From positions 62,001 to 126,000 of the forward strand of contig NZ_SRXO01000007.1 of assembly GCF_008360935.1 (NCBI RefSeq): DNA of 64,000 bases, written 5' to 3'. Made by a program: the position numbers and the translations under genes. Positions 41,251 through 50,071 of the stretch are shown here, one piece after another (the first letter of the stretch is position 1; every line of letters starts with the position of its first letter). The notes below the pieces were generated by a model. It searched no databases. It saw only the letters and a program-made list of their open reading frames with translations, and was not told the DNA's origin. Origin of the DNA: Siccirubricoccus phaeus. GTDB taxonomy: Bacteria > Pseudomonadota > Alphaproteobacteria > Acetobacterales > Acetobacteraceae.

Positions 41251-42552
41251 ATGACCCAGCGCCAGATGCATCTGGTCGCCTATCTGAAGACCGGCCCCAC
41301 CTCCAACTACCCCGGCGCCTGGCGCCATCCGGAAAGCCCGCTGGACGACATATTGCAGCCGGAGCGCTACGAGCATTTGGCCCGGGTGCTGGAAGCGGCG
41401 CGCTTCGATGGCTGCTTCTTCGCCGACACCTTCGGGCTTTCGGATACCTATAAGGACGGCTTCGCTACCCATCTCGGCCGCGGCGGGCAGATCTCCTATC
41501 TCGATCCCCTGGCGGTGCTGCCGCTGATGGCGCGGGTGACGCGGCATCTGGGGCTGGGGGCGACGCTCTCCACCACGCTCTACCCGGCCTATCACCTGGC
41601 GCGAACGCTGGCCTCGCTGGACCATGTCAGCGCCGGGCGCATCGCCTGGAACATCGTCACCTCCGCCACCGATCTGGAGGCGCGGAATTACGGCATGGAG
41701 AGCCTGCCGCCGAAGGAGCAGCGCTACGACCAGGCCGACGAGGTGCTGGAAGCCTGCTGCGCCCTGTGGGAGGGGTGGGCGCCGGATGCGCTGCTGCTGG
41801 ACAAGGCGAGCGGCCGCTTCGCCGACCCCGGCAAGGTGCACTACGCCCATTACGCGGGCCGCTATGTCCGCACCCGCGGCCCGCTTTCCATTCCGCGCAG
41901 CCCGCAGGGGCGGCCGGTGCTGATGCAGGCCGGCACCTCCGACCGCGGCCGGGAATTCGCCGCGCGCTGGGCAGAGCTGGTCTTCATCAATGCCGAGACG
42001 CTGGAGGATGCCGCACGCTACCGCGCCGACCTCTCCGCCCGCATGGCTCGCTACGGCCGCGCGCCGGAGGAATGCGCCGTGCTGCCCTCGCTGGCCGTGG
42101 TGATCGGGGAGACGGAGGCGATCGCGCAGGAGAAGGCGGCGTACCTGGCGACGCTCTCCGACCCTGAGCTGGTGCTGGCCTGGAACTCGGCGATGATCGG
42201 CGCCGACCTGACCAGGGTGGCGACCGAGGCGGAGGCGGTGGCGGCCGCCGGGCATACCGGCATCGAGGGCTCCCGCAACCGGGTGCTGCAGGTGGCGCGG
42301 GAGCAGGGCATCAGCTTCGCCGAGGCGGCGCGCAAGCCGCGCGGGCTGGTGGTGGGCACGGCGCAGGGCGTGGCGGACCGGATGGAGGCGTGGTTCAGGG
42401 CCGGGGCCTGCGACGGCTTCATCCTGTGGCCGACCATCTCGCCCCGGATGTTCGAGGAATTCGGCCGCTTCGTGGTGCCGGAATTGCAGCGGCGGGGGGT
42501 ATTCCGGCGGGAGTATGAGGGGCGGACGCTGCGGGACAATCTGCGGTGTTGA
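41251..42552 (+). CDS. LLM class flavin-dependent monooxygenase (NtaA/DszA type)
   Basis: The 433-residue protein starts at an ATG with AAGGAG upstream. Characteristic stretches are YLKTGPTSNYPGAWRHPES, CFFADTFGLSDTY, LGLGATLSTTLYPAYHLART, HVSAGRIAWNIVTSATDLEA, and the C-terminal FVVPELQRRGVFRREYEG then TLRDNLRC. It is more distant from the two enzymes in the 9-18 kb module than they are from each other. It needs reduced FMN from a separate reductase. It follows the partner-switch genes closely but its role is probably separate. Its stop codon overlaps the start of a hairpin repeat. Confidence 0.9.
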   Translation: MTQRQMHLVAYLKTGPTSNYPGAWRHPESPLDDILQPERYEHLARVLEAARFDGCFFADTFGLSDTYKDGFATHLGRGGQISYLDPLAVLPLMARVTRHLGLGATLSTTLYPAYHLARTLASLDHVSAGRIAWNIVTSATDLEARNYGMESLPPKEQRYDQADEVLEACCALWEGWAPDALLLDKASGRFADPGKVHYAHYAGRYVRTRGPLSIPRSPQGRPVLMQAGTSDRGREFAARWAELVFINAETLEDAARYRADLSARMARYGRAPEECAVLPSLAVVIGETEAIAQEKAAYLATLSDPELVLAWNSAMIGADLTRVATEAEAVAAAGHTGIEGSRNRVLQVAREQGISFAEAARKPRGLVVGTAQGVADRMEAWFRAGACDGFILWPTISPRMFEEFGRFVVPELQRRGVFRREYEGRTLRDNLRC

Positions 42553-42706
42553 GGGGGAGCGCTGCTCCCCCTCGTTGGGCGCAGTGCGCCCAACCCCCTT
42601 GGAACCCTTGGGTCTTGGAGCCGACGGTCGAGACGCCGAACTCAAGGGTTCCAAAGGCCCTTCGGCCTTTGACGGAGGGAGCTCGAGGGAGGCAGAGCCT
42701 CCCTCG
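42551..42706. repeat. gene-end repeat with hairpins (GACGGTCGAGACGCC family), copy 2
   Basis: Three perfect hairpins lie here: GAGGGGGAGC/GCTCCCCCTC (42551-42573), GTTGGGCGC/GCGCCCAAC (42574-42594) and GAGGGAGGC/GCCTCCCTC (42685-42705). Between them is CCGACGGTCGAGACGCC plus CTCAAGGGTTCC. The block directly follows the LLM gene, so the first hairpin likely ends its transcript. Confidence 0.62.
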
Positions 42707-42709
42707 GCC

Positions 42710-42816
42710 TAGAGCGGGATCGGTTGAGCTGCGCTCACCCGCCCCGCTCTAGCTTATGGATGGTAGAGCAGATTCACGCCTCCGGGCGATGCCGCCCTCC
42801 GGCGATCTGCTCTAGG
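42710..42816. repeat. palindromic AGAGCGG / AGAGCAG repeat pair, copy 2
   Basis: An imperfect palindrome (AGAGCGGG to CCCGCTCT, ending about 42752) is followed by CTTATGGAT and a 51-base palindromic unit at 42764-42814. That unit equals 26435-26485 base for base. Its last bases CTCTA supply the stop codon (TAG on the minus strand) of the metalloprotease gene, so the element lies flush against or inside that reading frame. Confidence 0.7.
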
Positions 42817-44920
42817 CGATGATCGCGAAGTCCGCCGCGCTCACCGCCCCGGCCGGCGCGTAGAGCGTCGCCAGCAGCACCGCGTCCTCGCCACCACCGC
42901 CATCCGCGTCCCACAGCAGCGCATGCGCCGCGGTGTCGAACAGGAATTGCCCCAGCGCGCCGATGGCCGCCGCGCCGAACACCAGCCGCTCCGCGCCGAG
43001 GCTCATCCCCGCCGCCAGCCCGCCGCCGAAGCCCGCGGCGGAGAATTCGAAGCGGTCCTCCACCGCGTTGAAATCGAGGATCACGTCCGCCCCGGCATCC
43101 GCCGCCATGAAGCGGAAGGCATCCTGCCCCGCGCCGCCCAGCAGCGTGTCCTGCCCGGCGCTGCCCAGCAGGGTGTCCTGCCCCGCCCCGCCCCGCAGCA
43201 GGTTGTTGCCGCCATTGCCGCGCAGCAGGTTGTCCGCGGCATTGCCGCTGCCGATCAGGTTGCCGTCCCCGGTCAGCGCCAGATCCTCGAACCAGGCGCC
43301 CAGGGTCCAGCTCACCCCTGCCAGCACCAGATCCGTGCCGGCATCGGCGGCCTCGCGCAGCACATCGCCGCTGCTGTCCACCATATAGGTGTCGTCCCCC
43401 GGGCCACCTGCCATGGTGTCGTTGCCCGTCCCGCCCGCCAGGGTATCCGCGCCATCCCCGCCATCCAGCGAGTCGTGGCCGGCGCCGCCATCCAGGCTGT
43501 CATCGCCCCCGCCGCCGGACAGCCGGTCCAGACCGGTCCCGCCCTCCAGCCTATCCGCACCCTCGCCGCCGGCGAGCGTATCCTCCCCCGCCCCACCGGA
43601 GAGGCTGTTATTCCCGGCATTGCCGGTAAGGGCGTTGGCCAGCGCATTGCCGATGCCGGTGAAATCCCCGTCGCCGGTCAGGCGGAGCGTCTCCAGATTG
43701 GCGCCCAGGGCGTAGCTGCCGGCGATCTCCACCGTGTCGATGCCGGCATTGCCGAATTCGGTGACGACATCGCCGCTGCCGGCAAGGATGTAGAGATCGT
43801 TCCCCGCGCCGCCTTCCAGCGTGTTGCGCCCGGCGCCGCCTTCCAGCGTGTCATTGCCCTCCAGCCCCGCCAGGCTGTCATTCCCGGCGCCGCCCCGGAG
43901 ATGGTTGCCGATCTCATTGCCGCTCAGCGTGTCGTCGCCGGCGCCACCGATCGCGTCCTCGATGAGGGAGGCGGTGTTGCCCTGGTAGAGCAGCGCGTTG
44001 AAGACATTGCCGCGCGCCGCCTGCGACCCGCCGAGCTGTGCCGTCTGCGCCGCGGAGAGCGAGGACCAGCCGCCCGCCGCCAGGCTGACCGCGACGCCGT
44101 CGGCATAGGCGGAGAGATCGTAGGTGTCGTGCCCGCCGCCATCCCAGAGGGTGAGGAAGATGCGGTTCCCACCCGGCGCGCCCTGGCCGATGCCGTCTAT
44201 GAAGGTCTCGCCGGTCTCCGGACGCCAGCTATAGACATTGTCCCCCGCATGGCTGGTGTAGTCGGCGCCGTACATCGCCTGCAGCGCGGCGATGTCCAGC
44301 ATCATGTAGCCCTGCGGCGCATCCCAGGTGCCGAAAGTGTAACCGCTGGTCGGCCCGCCGGCATAGGAGCGGTAGGTCATGACGGTGAATTCGAGGCTGT
44401 CGCGATCGCCCGGCACCGCGGTGTTCGCCACCCCGCCCGCCTCCTGCGCATGCTTCAGGCCGAGGGTATGGCCCAGCTCGTGCAGTGTGGAGAGATAGCC
44501 GTAATTGCCGAGGACCGGGTTGCGGTAGTCATAGGCGGTGCCGAACCACACATCGCCGCCGGCCCCGGCGGCGGGGCAATAGGCATAGGCGGTGGGCGGG
44601 GCGTCGGACTGGGCGATGCGGAGATCGGCCATGCCCGTCCCGGCCTCGACGATCGACAGGTTGGTGAATTGCGCGACGCCGAGCCCCTGCAGCACCCCGC
44701 CGCTGCCGGCGGTGCCGAGCAGCGCCGCGCGCACCGCCGCCTGGGTGGCGGCCGAGACCGGGGCGAAGCCGTCCCGGACCTCGCCATTCCCGTACCCCGG
44801 CTCGTACTCCGCAGCCGAGTCGGGAAAGCCGAAGCTGAGCTGCCCCGACCATTTCAGGCCGTAAAGCAGGCCGTCCAGATAGGGGTTGCGGGTGGCGCTG
44901 AGGCTGGTGGTGGTCGCCAT
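42812..44920 (-). CDS. serralysin-like M10 metalloprotease with RTX repeats
   Basis: The 702-residue protein has no signal peptide. The catalytic zinc motif is TLHELGHTLGLKHAQE (His147, Glu148, His151, His157), with the Met-turn in VMTYRSYAG, the order of serralysins. From about residue 320 there are many calcium-binding nonapeptide repeats (GGAGNDSLAGLEGNDTLEGG, GGAGHDSLDGGDGADTLAGG, GSAGQDTLLGGAGQDAFRF). The usual C-terminal serralysin segment (DFNAVEDRFEFSA) follows. Proteases of this kind are exported by a type I system not present here. The stop codon is provided by the end of a repeat element, so the C-terminal residues may have been altered. Confidence 0.9.
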   Translation of the reverse strand: MATTTSLSATRNPYLDGLLYGLKWSGQLSFGFPDSAAEYEPGYGNGEVRDGFAPVSAATQAAVRAALLGTAGSGGVLQGLGVAQFTNLSIVEAGTGMADLRIAQSDAPPTAYAYCPAAGAGGDVWFGTAYDYRNPVLGNYGYLSTLHELGHTLGLKHAQEAGGVANTAVPGDRDSLEFTVMTYRSYAGGPTSGYTFGTWDAPQGYMMLDIAALQAMYGADYTSHAGDNVYSWRPETGETFIDGIGQGAPGGNRIFLTLWDGGGHDTYDLSAYADGVAVSLAAGGWSSLSAAQTAQLGGSQAARGNVFNALLYQGNTASLIEDAIGGAGDDTLSGNEIGNHLRGGAGNDSLAGLEGNDTLEGGAGRNTLEGGAGNDLYILAGSGDVVTEFGNAGIDTVEIAGSYALGANLETLRLTGDGDFTGIGNALANALTGNAGNNSLSGGAGEDTLAGGEGADRLEGGTGLDRLSGGGGDDSLDGGAGHDSLDGGDGADTLAGGTGNDTMAGGPGDDTYMVDSSGDVLREAADAGTDLVLAGVSWTLGAWFEDLALTGDGNLIGSGNAADNLLRGNGGNNLLRGGAGQDTLLGSAGQDTLLGGAGQDAFRFMAADAGADVILDFNAVEDRFEFSAAGFGGGLAAGMSLGAERLVFGAAAIGALGQFLFDTAAHALLWDADGGGGEDAVLLATLYAPAGAVSAADFAIIA

Positions 44921-45247
44921 GCGGGATCCGGTCGCGGCTGGCGCACCATAACGAATACGATGCGGCGGGAACGCGAAAACATGCCCGCCTTCGTCTTTTA
45001 GAGATGGATGGTTGAGAAAGCCTCAAGCCGCCCGCGCCAAGCGCGATGGCTTGCCGCGGCCCATCCCGCATGCCATATGGCGCCGGCCGGCGCGGGTCCC
45101 CCGTGGCGGCAAATCCGCACGCGGTGCGCCCTTTCACCTCCTGGCCAGGCCTGAGCCGGCCGGGGGCGGCAGGGTCCGGTCCCGGGACATCCCCCGGGAA
45201 AGCGCCGCGGAGGCTCAACCGGACTGAATACGGAAGGAAGATCGCCG
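44921..45247. other. rpsB upstream leader region
   Basis: These 327 bases separate the divergent protease and rpsB genes and show no supported gene. They should contain both promoters. A 7-bp inverted repeat TCCCGGG/CCCGGGA lies at 45180-45199, about 50 bases before the rpsB start. Ribosomal protein leaders often bind their own product, but no known S2-binding element is identified by eye. GGAAGGA is the rpsB ribosome site. Confidence 0.35.
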
Positions 45248-46111
45248 ATGGCGATGCCCCAGGTTTCCCTGCGCCAGCTCCTCGAGGCCGGCGTGCATTT
45301 CGGCCATCATACGCGGCGCTGGAACCCGCGCATGGCGCCCTACATCTTCGGCGTCCGCAACCAGGTCCACATCCTCGACCTGCAGCAGACCGTGCCGCTG
45401 CTGGAGCGCGCCCTGCGCGCGGTGCGCGACGTGGTGGCGGCCGGCGGCCGCGTGCTCTTCGTCGGCACCAAGAAGGCGGCGGCGGAATACGTGGCGGAAG
45501 CGGCGACCCGCTGCGGCCAGTACTACGTCAACCACCGCTGGCTCGGCGGCATGCTGACGAATTGGAAGACCATCACCGGCTCCATCAAGCGGCTGAAGCA
45601 GATGGAGGAGCAGCTCGGCGGCAACATCCAGGGCCTCACCAAGAAGGAGATCCTGATGCTGACGCGGGAGAAGGAGAAGCTCGACCGCGCCCTCGGCGGC
45701 ATCAAGGAGATGGGCGGGCTGCCCGACATCATCTTCGTCATCGACGTGGTGAAGGAGAAGCTGGCGATCGAGGAGGCCAACAAGCTCGGCATCCCGGTCG
45801 TCGCGGTGGTGGACAGCAATGCGGACCCGCAGGGCGTCGCCTTCCCGATTCCCGGCAATGACGACGCGATCCGCGCCATCCACCTCTATTGCGACCTGAT
45901 CGCCGGCGCGGTCTTCGACGGCATCTCGGCCGAGCTGCAGGCCTCGGGCGTCGATCTCGGCGCCGCGGCCGACTTGCCGACGGATGAGGTGCTGGACGAG
46001 CCGGTGCTGGAGGAGGCGCAGTCCAGCCCGACCGTCGGCCTGGACACGGAAAGCCTGGAGACGATGGTCCAGGCCAATGAGGATGACGGCAACCGGGCCG
46101 GCAAGGTCTGA
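45248..46111 (+). CDS. rpsB: 30S ribosomal protein S2
   Basis: The 287-residue protein matches S2 throughout: [64 protein letters not shown] and [17 protein letters not shown]. It is about 45 residues longer than E. coli S2, owing to an acidic C-terminal tail (from about residue 245), which is common in alphaproteobacteria. S2 joins the head of the small subunit late in assembly. It is followed by tsf, as in most bacteria, with a strong hairpin between. Confidence 0.98.
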   Translation: MAMPQVSLRQLLEAGVHFGHHTRRWNPRMAPYIFGVRNQVHILDLQQTVPLLERALRAVRDVVAAGGRVLFVGTKKAAAEYVAEAATRCGQYYVNHRWLGGMLTNWKTITGSIKRLKQMEEQLGGNIQGLTKKEILMLTREKEKLDRALGGIKEMGGLPDIIFVIDVVKEKLAIEEANKLGIPVVAVVDSNADPQGVAFPIPGNDDAIRAIHLYCDLIAGAVFDGISAELQASGVDLGAAADLPTDEVLDEPVLEEAQSSPTVGLDTESLETMVQANEDDGNRAGKV

Positions 46112-46176
46112 GCCGCGGGCGCCGCACCACGGCGCCGCTGCTGCGGGCGCGTGACGCACGCGACCGGACCAGGGAC

Positions 46177-46215
46177 GGGGCAGGCCGGGCGAGCGGGGCT
46201 TGCCCGGCCTGCCCC
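46177..46215 (+). terminator. strong hairpin between rpsB and tsf
   Basis: A 14-bp perfect inverted repeat, GGGGCAGGCCGGGC and GCCCGGCCTGCCCC, encloses an 11-base loop in the rpsB-tsf gap. No T-run follows, so it may be an attenuator or mRNA-stability element, setting a higher level of rpsB than tsf mRNA, rather than a full intrinsic terminator. Confidence 0.6.
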
Positions 46216-46284
46216 GGAGAGTTGAGGCCCGCGGCGCGGAGGCGCGCGGGCCGTAGCGCATTTGGGTGAGACGGGAGACAACCG

Positions 46285-47208
46285 ATGGCCGAGATCACCG
46301 CCGCACTGGTCCGCGACCTGCGCGACAAGACCGGTGCCGGCATGATGGATTGCAAGAAGGCGCTGGTGGAGACGGGCGGCGACATGGAGGCCGCGATCGA
46401 CTGGCTGCGCAAGAAGGGGCTTTCGGCCGCCGCCAAGAAATCCGGCCGCGTCGCCGCGGAAGGGCTGGTGGGCGTCGCCTCCGGCCCCAACGTCGCCGGC
46501 ATGGTCGAGGTGAATGCCGAGACCGACTTCGTCGCCCGCAACGAGCAGTTCCAGAATTTCGTCGCGGAAGTGGCGGGGCTGGTCCTCTCGGTCGGCGACG
46601 ATGTCGAGGTGCTGAAGGCCGCCACCTATCCCGGCACCGGCCACAGCGTGGCGGAGGAGCTGACCCGCCTGATCGCCACCATCGGCGAGAACATGACCAT
46701 CCGCCGGGCGAAGCGGCTGGAGGTGAAGGGCGGCGTCGTGGCCACCTACACCCACAACGCCATCCGCCCCGGCCTCGGCAAGATCGGCGTGCTGGTCGCG
46801 CTCGAGGGCAGGTCGGAGATCGAGGCGCTGGAGCAGCTCGGCCGGCAGATCGGCATGCATGTGGCGGCCGCCCGGCCGGAGGCGCTGGAGGTTTCCGCCG
46901 TCGACCCTTCCGCGCTGGAGCGGGAGAAGGCGGTGCTCTCCGAGCAGGCCCGCGCTTCCGGCAAGCCCGAGGCGATCATCGAGAAGATGGTCGAGGGCCG
47001 GATCCGCAAATACTACGAGGAAGTGGTGCTGCTGGAACAGGTCTGGGTGCATGATGGCGAGAGCCGGGTGAAGGCCATCGTCAAGAAGGCGGGCGGCGAG
47101 CTGACCGGCTTCGCCCGCTTCCAGCTCGGCGAAGGCATCGACAAGCCGGTGGGCCCGGATTTCGCCTCCGAGGTCGCGGCCGCGGCCGGGGTCGGCCCCA
47201 AGGCCTGA
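46285..47208 (+). CDS. tsf: elongation factor Ts
   Basis: The 307-residue protein has the N-terminal UBA-like part with [20 protein letters not shown], then [20 protein letters not shown] and the signature [17 protein letters not shown]. The second core lobe includes [20 protein letters not shown] and the C-terminal [18 protein letters not shown]. It exchanges GDP for GTP on EF-Tu. Length and motifs are ordinary. GGGAGA precedes the ATG. It stands between rpsB and pyrH in the conserved translation/envelope gene order. Confidence 0.98.
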   Translation: MAEITAALVRDLRDKTGAGMMDCKKALVETGGDMEAAIDWLRKKGLSAAAKKSGRVAAEGLVGVASGPNVAGMVEVNAETDFVARNEQFQNFVAEVAGLVLSVGDDVEVLKAATYPGTGHSVAEELTRLIATIGENMTIRRAKRLEVKGGVVATYTHNAIRPGLGKIGVLVALEGRSEIEALEQLGRQIGMHVAAARPEALEVSAVDPSALEREKAVLSEQARASGKPEAIIEKMVEGRIRKYYEEVVLLEQVWVHDGESRVKAIVKKAGGELTGFARFQLGEGIDKPVGPDFASEVAAAAGVGPKA

Positions 47209-47294
47209 GAAGCGGGGCGCGGCCCGGGCCTGGGGCATTTTCAAGTCCGGCGGAATCGCCGGACGACGGGGAGAATGCCACGAAACAAAACGCC

Positions 47295-47455
47295 AGAGCG
47301 GGTTCGCCGAGCCAGGCGAGGCGAAACCGCTCCAGTGTCCCGATGCCGAGGTCCTGCGGACTTCGTTCTCGGGCCACTAGCCTTGGTTTCAGTGGCCTGC
47401 TTGTTGTCCGCGAAGTTCGCCGGAAATCCAGCGAACTTCGCGGGCAGGACACTGG
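47295..47455. repeat. MITE-like structured repeat, copy 2, with flanking AGAGCGG palindrome
   Basis: The element at 47332-47455 has perfect 9-bp terminal inverted repeats, CCAGTGTCC and GGACACTGG. Inside are GGCCACT/AGTGGCC and CGCGAAGTTCGC/GCGAACTTCGCG arms and long identities with 26268-26382. Immediately before it (47295-47333) is an AGAGCGG-type palindrome, whereas in copy 1 the palindrome comes after. No transposase gene is present. The remaining parts of the 495-base tsf-pyrH gap show no gene. Confidence 0.68.
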
Positions 47456-47703
47456 CGCCTCGGGCCCGCCAGGTCCGCCTGCCTGCCCCGTCCCCGGCGC
47501 GGCGTCGGCCGGCGCCAGGATGGGGCAGGGGCCGCAGCCTGCCCCGGTCGTGCCATGATGCGGCCGGATCCTCGCCATCCGGCGGCGGCAGAAGCGGGTG
47601 GCCGCTTCGGCGGCCGCCAGCCTCGCCACCCCCTTGTGACCGCGTCCTGCTTGCGGCACCCGGGGGTGGAAACTATGGTTCCCCGCCCCATCACGGTCGC
47701 ATA

Positions 47704-48426
47704 ATGAGCCCTTCGCCCCGCTACCAGCGTGTCATGCTCAAGGTGTCCGGTGAGGCACTGATGGGCGATCGCGACTACGGCCTCGACACCGCCACCTGCC
47801 GCCGCATCGCGGAGGATGTGAAGGGCGTGGTCGAGCTCGGCGTCGAAGTCTGCATGGTCATCGGCGGCGGCAACATCTTCCGCGGCATTGCCGGCGCCGC
47901 CGCGGGCATGGAGCGGGCGCAGGCCGACTATATGGGCATGCTGGCCACGGTGATGAACGCGCTCGGCATGCAGTCGGCGCTGGAGAAGGCGGGGCTGCCG
48001 ACGCGGGTGCAAAGCGCCATCCCCATGGCCTCGCTCTGCGAGCCCTATATCCGCCGCCGCGCCATGCGGCATATGGAGAAGGGCAGGGTGGTGATCTTCG
48101 CCGCCGGCACGGGCAACCCCTTCTTCACCACGGACACCGCCGCCGCCCTCCGCGCCGCGGAGATGGGCTGCGACGCCCTGCTGAAGGGCACCCAGGTGGA
48201 TGGCGTCTATGCCGCCGACCCGCGCAAGAACCCGCAGGCGGAACGCTATGTGACCCTCACCTATCTGGACATGCTGTCGCGCGACCTGGCGGTGATGGAT
48301 GCCGCCGCCATCAGCCTGGCGCGGGAGAACAAGCTGCCGATCATCGTCTTCAACATCCACGAGCCGGGCGCCTTCACCGCGGTGATGCGGGGCGAGGGGC
48401 GCTTCACCACCGTGGTGGAGAGCTGA
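47704..48426 (+). CDS. pyrH: UMP kinase
   Basis: The 240-residue protein is a bacterial UMP kinase of the amino-acid kinase fold: [68 protein letters not shown] and [14 protein letters not shown]. It phosphorylates UMP to UDP. The ATG at 47704 gives the normal length; upstream codons in the frame are in the repeat-bearing gap. It is followed by frr after a 305-base gap. Confidence 0.98.
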   Translation: MSPSPRYQRVMLKVSGEALMGDRDYGLDTATCRRIAEDVKGVVELGVEVCMVIGGGNIFRGIAGAAAGMERAQADYMGMLATVMNALGMQSALEKAGLPTRVQSAIPMASLCEPYIRRRAMRHMEKGRVVIFAAGTGNPFFTTDTAAALRAAEMGCDALLKGTQVDGVYAADPRKNPQAERYVTLTYLDMLSRDLAVMDAAAISLARENKLPIIVFNIHEPGAFTAVMRGEGRFTTVVES

Positions 48427-48731
48427 CCGCGGCGCCAGACCTGTGCCGGCCTGACCAGGCCGTTGCTGGTCCGGACAAACTCGAGCCGGCGCTTCACGGC
48501 CTGGGCGTGCTCTGCTTCGGTGCGCACCCCCAGGCCGATCGCAGGCCAAAGCGTGACCGCCTTGGATCGGATCGACCGAAGGCGTAAATCGCGCGATGCA
48601 ACAAGGAGCTGGGGCGGGCGGAGGCGATCGCCGCAGGCTTCGGGAATGGACCAGGCCGCCGCTGCCGGCCGGGCGCCCCAGGGCGCCGGCAGGCGGCACC
48701 GGGCGGCGCCAGAGACAGGGGATGAAGGGCC
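48427..48731. other. pyrH-frr gap with an unassigned conserved-looking segment
   Basis: No plus-strand gene is supported here. On the minus strand, about 48430-48590 reads TLWPAIGLGVRTEAEHAQAV then KRRLEFVRTSNGLVRP, which looks protein-like but lies in a frame running antisense into pyrH without a normal start or stop. It may be a gene relic. I do not recognise its family. The rest is GC-rich and without clear signals. Confidence 0.3.
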
Positions 48732-49304
48732 ATGCCGGCCGACCTGAAGAGCCTGAAGCAGGATCTGACGCGCCGCATGGACGGCGCGCTGGAGACGCTG
48801 AGGAAGGAATTCGCCGGGCTTCGCACCGGCCGCGCCAGCCCTGCCTTGCTGGAGCCGATCCGCGTCGAGGCCTATGGCACCGAGCAGCCGCTGAACCAGG
48901 TGGCGAATATCTCCGTCGCCGGCCCCGGCCTGCTCTCCGTCCAGGTCTGGGACCGGGCGGTGGCCAAGGCGGTGGAAATCGCCATCCGCGATGCGGGGCT
49001 CGGGCTGAACCCGCAGGCGGAGGGCCAGGTGATCCGCGTCCCCCTGCCGCCGCTGACCGCGGAACGCCGTAACGAGCTGGCGAAGATGGCCGCCAAATAT
49101 GCCGAGGGCAGCAAGGTCGCCATCCGCGGCGTCCGCCGCGACGGCATGGAGCAGGTGAAATCGGCTGAGAAGGACAAGAAGACCCCGATCAGCCAGGATG
49201 AGGCGAAAACCTGGTCCGACGAGGTGCAGAAGCTGACCGACCAGTACATCAAGCAGGTCGATCAGATGCTCGCCGAGAAGGAAAAGGACATCCGGCAGGT
49301 CTGA
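48732..49304 (+). CDS. frr: ribosome recycling factor
   Basis: The 190-residue protein matches RRF: MDGALETLRKEFAGLRTGRA, LLEPIRVEAYGTEQPLNQVA, QVWDRAVAKAVEIAIRDAGL, IRVPLPPLTAERRNELAKMA and VQKLTDQYIKQVDQMLAEKE. Together with EF-G it splits ribosomes after termination. Length is typical. The stop is five bases before the GTG of uppS, so the two are probably co-transcribed. Confidence 0.98.
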   Translation: MPADLKSLKQDLTRRMDGALETLRKEFAGLRTGRASPALLEPIRVEAYGTEQPLNQVANISVAGPGLLSVQVWDRAVAKAVEIAIRDAGLGLNPQAEGQVIRVPLPPLTAERRNELAKMAAKYAEGSKVAIRGVRRDGMEQVKSAEKDKKTPISQDEAKTWSDEVQKLTDQYIKQVDQMLAEKEKDIRQV

Positions 49305-49309
49305 ACCCG

Positions 49310-50071
49310 GTGTCCGGCGCTCCCAAGCTCGACCTGACCCAGCCCGGCCCGGCCACGGCAAGCCGGGGCGGCGTGCCGCGGCACATCGCCATCATCATGG
49401 ATGGCAACCGCCGCTGGGCAGAAGCGCGCGGCCTGCCCGTCCCCCTCGGCCACAAGGCGGGGGCGGAGGCGGCGCGCCGTACCACCGAGGCCTGCGTGCA
49501 GCAGGGGGTGGGGTGGCTGACCCTCTTCGCCTTCTCCTCGGAGAATTGGCTGCGGCCGGCGGAGGAGGTGGTGGCGCTTACCGGCCTGCTCCGCCTGTAT
49601 CTCCGCTCCGAGGTCGCGACCCTGGTGAAGGAAGGCGTCCGGCTGCGGGTCATCGGCGACCGCGCCCGCTTCGGCGAGGAGACGATGAAGGAGATCGCCC
49701 GGGCCGAGGCGGCGACCGCCGGCGGCACCAGGCTGAACCTGACCGTCGCCCTTTCCTATGGCGGCCGGGCGGAGATCCTGGCGGCGGCCAAGGCGGTGGC
49801 GCGGGCGGTGCAGGAGGGCCGGCTGGACCCGGCCGAATTGGACGAGGCCGCCTTCGCCCGCCACCTCTATACCGAGGGCATGCCCGACCCCGACCTCATC
49901 ATCCGCACCTCCGGGGAGCAGCGCCTCTCGAATTTCCTGCTCTGGCAGGCGGCCTATGCCGAATTCGTCTTCCAGGACGTGCTCTGGCCGGATTTTTCCG
50001 CCGAGCATCTGGAGGCGGCGATCCGCGATTTCGGCCGGCGGGAACGGCGCTACGGTGCCCGGACCGGCTAG
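49310..50071 (+). CDS. uppS: isoprenyl transferase (undecaprenyl diphosphate synthase)
   Basis: The 253-residue cis-prenyltransferase has HIAIIMDGNRRWAEARGLP with the catalytic aspartate, AGAEAARRTTEAC, LTLFAFSSENWLRP, and the C-terminal DLIIRTSGEQRLSNFLLWQ then FVFQDVLWPDF. It makes the lipid carrier for cell wall and O-antigen synthesis. The start is a GTG five bases after frr; a later in-frame start would cut close to the active site. Its last 17 bases overlap the start of cdsA in another frame. Confidence 0.97.
   Translation: MSGAPKLDLTQPGPATASRGGVPRHIAIIMDGNRRWAEARGLPVPLGHKAGAEAARRTTEACVQQGVGWLTLFAFSSENWLRPAEEVVALTGLLRLYLRSEVATLVKEGVRLRVIGDRARFGEETMKEIARAEAATAGGTRLNLTVALSYGGRAEILAAAKAVARAVQEGRLDPAELDEAAFARHLYTEGMPDPDLIIRTSGEQRLSNFLLWQAAYAEFVFQDVLWPDFSAEHLEAAIRDFGRRERRYGARTG

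Noticed and set aside
43000-43900. Highly repetitive DNA that could be read as a tandem repeat or CRISPR-like array
   Set aside because: The periodicity is that of RTX nonapeptide codons in the protease gene; there are no spacers.
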